From the NCBI GenBank assembly GCA_029245665.1, contig JAQWOW010000194.1, positions 1 through 6,433 on the forward strand: a DNA stretch of 6,433 bases, written 5' to 3'. The stretch's first letter is position 1; each line of letters begins with the position of its first letter. The stretch comes from Polaribacter sp. (GTDB lineage: Bacteria > Bacteroidota > Bacteroidia > Flavobacteriales > Flavobacteriaceae). This document shows positions 5,472 to 6,433 of this stretch, in pieces. Position numbers and translations under genes: made by a program. The notes below the pieces were generated by a model, which was not told the origin of the DNA, searched no databases, and saw only the letters and a program-made list of their open reading frames with translations.

Positions 5472-6433
5472 ATGTCTAAAGAAGAAAACTTAGAATGTTC
5501 ATTTTGTGGACGAAAAAAAGCAGAAACAGATTTGTTAATTGCAGGGATGGATGCTCATATTTGTGATACATGTATTGAACAAGCGCACGGAATTGTAGAA
5601 GAGGAAGTTTCTGGTTCAAAATCTGACAGTTTATCAAAAGATTTAATGCTAAAAAAACCTAGAGAAATCAAGAGTTTTTTAGATCAATATATCATTGGTC
5701 AAGATGAAACTAAAAGAGCAATGGCCGTTGCTGTTTACAATCATTATAAGCGTTTATTACAAGACAAAGGTACAGAAGATGATGTTCAGATTGAAAAGTC
5801 TAATATTGTTTTAGTTGGAGAAACAGGAACAGGTAAAACACTCGTTGCAAGAACTATTGCTAAAATGTTAAACGTACCCTTTTCTATTGTAGATGCTACC
5901 GTGCTAACTCAAGCAGGTTATGTTGGAGAAGATGTAGAAAGCATTCTAAGCAGACTGTTGCAAGCTGCAGATTACGATGTAGAAAAAGCAGAAAGAGGGA
6001 TCGTTTTTATCGATGAAATAGATAAAATTGCTCGAAAAGGTGACAATCCTTCTATTACTAGAGATGTTTCAGGTGAAGGAGTTCAACAAGCCCTGTTAAA
6101 ATTATTAGAAGGGTCTGTTGTAAATGTTGCGCCAAAAGGGGGTAGAAAACATCCTGAGCAAAAATTCATTGAAGTAAATACAAAAGATATTTTATTTATT
6201 GCAGGTGGTGCTTTTTCTGGAATCGATAGAATTATAGGAAATCGTCTAAATAGACAAGCTGTAGGTTTTGGAGCATCTTTAGATGAAGATAAAATTGATG
6301 AAGAAAACCTATTGCAATATATTACCCCTGTAGATTTAAAATCATTTGGTTTAATTCCTGAAATTATAGGACGTCTACCCGTATTGAGTTATATGAACCC
6401 TCTAGATGCAAAAACATTGCGTGCGATTTTAAC
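5472..6433 (+). CDS. clpX: ATP-dependent Clp protease ATP-binding subunit ClpX, 3' end missing
   Basis: ClpX is the hexameric AAA+ unfoldase that recognises substrates, unfolds them and threads them into ClpP. The window holds 320 codons from the ATG at 5472; about 90-100 C-terminal residues, including the sensor-2 region, are cut off. The N-terminal zinc-binding domain has cysteines C9, C12, C31 and C34. Walker A is GETGTGKT (116-123), with E where E. coli has P. The pore-1 loop is GYVG (149-152) and Walker B is VFIDE (178-182). The substrate-contacting RKH loop is at 225-227 in GGRKHP. The ClpP-docking tripeptide is VGF (264-266) in place of IGF. The probable arginine finger is R301 in IGRLPV. 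The start is supported by the zinc-finger position and the A-rich leader (GCGAATATA); the gap of 39 bases after clpP contains no promoter or terminator that I can see, so it is likely the second gene of a clpP-clpX operon. No frameshift or stop interrupts the visible part. Confidence 0.97.
   Translation, partial: MSKEENLECSFCGRKKAETDLLIAGMDAHICDTCIEQAHGIVEEEVSGSKSDSLSKDLMLKKPREIKSFLDQYIIGQDETKRAMAVAVYNHYKRLLQDKGTEDDVQIEKSNIVLVGETGTGKTLVARTIAKMLNVPFSIVDATVLTQAGYVGEDVESILSRLLQAADYDVEKAERGIVFIDEIDKIARKGDNPSITRDVSGEGVQQALLKLLEGSVVNVAPKGGRKHPEQKFIEVNTKDILFIAGGAFSGIDRIIGNRLNRQAVGFGASLDEDKIDEENLLQYITPVDLKSFGLIPEIIGRLPVLSYMNPLDAKTLRAIL

Overview
The window comes from an AT-rich bacterial genome, most likely a marine-type member of the Flavobacteriaceae (Bacteroidetes). 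Four things support this: strong A/T bias at third codon positions, starts preceded by A-rich leaders rather than clear Shine-Dalgarno sequences, a promoter of the Bacteroidetes type (TTTG-N19-TAnnTTTG) in front of the trigger factor gene, and protein variants familiar from that group (an HPLGGxDG acyltransferase motif, a GETGTGKT Walker A in ClpX). The genus cannot be fixed from this sequence alone.

All genes lie on the plus strand. From left to right: (1) the 3' two thirds of an aspartokinase gene, cut by the left edge; (2) a 598-residue protein joining a PlsC-like acyltransferase to a GNAT-type N-acyltransferase, which looks like a one-protein synthase of ornithine- or glycine-type aminolipids; (3) a small four-helix membrane protein of the 'phage holin family' (YvlD-like, PF04020 type), with no other phage gene nearby; (4) trigger factor (tig); (5) clpP; (6) the first 320 codons of clpX, cut by the right edge.

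The right half is a protein quality-control block. Trigger factor binds nascent chains at the ribosome exit, and ClpX unfolds substrates and feeds them to the ClpP peptidase. The order tig-clpP-clpX is the same as in Escherichia coli. Here tig appears to be its own transcription unit, with a consensus promoter before it and a strong intrinsic terminator after it. clpP and clpX follow as a separate unit, 39 bases apart. The left half (aspartate-family amino acid synthesis, membrane aminolipid synthesis, small membrane protein) shows no evident functional tie to the right half.

No RNA gene, insertion sequence, CRISPR array or large repeat was seen, and no gap between genes reaches 300 bases. 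No previously undescribed system is evident; this is ordinary core-genome sequence. The aminolipid synthase fusion, the degenerate isomerase domain of trigger factor and the isolated holin-family gene are the points most worth a second look.
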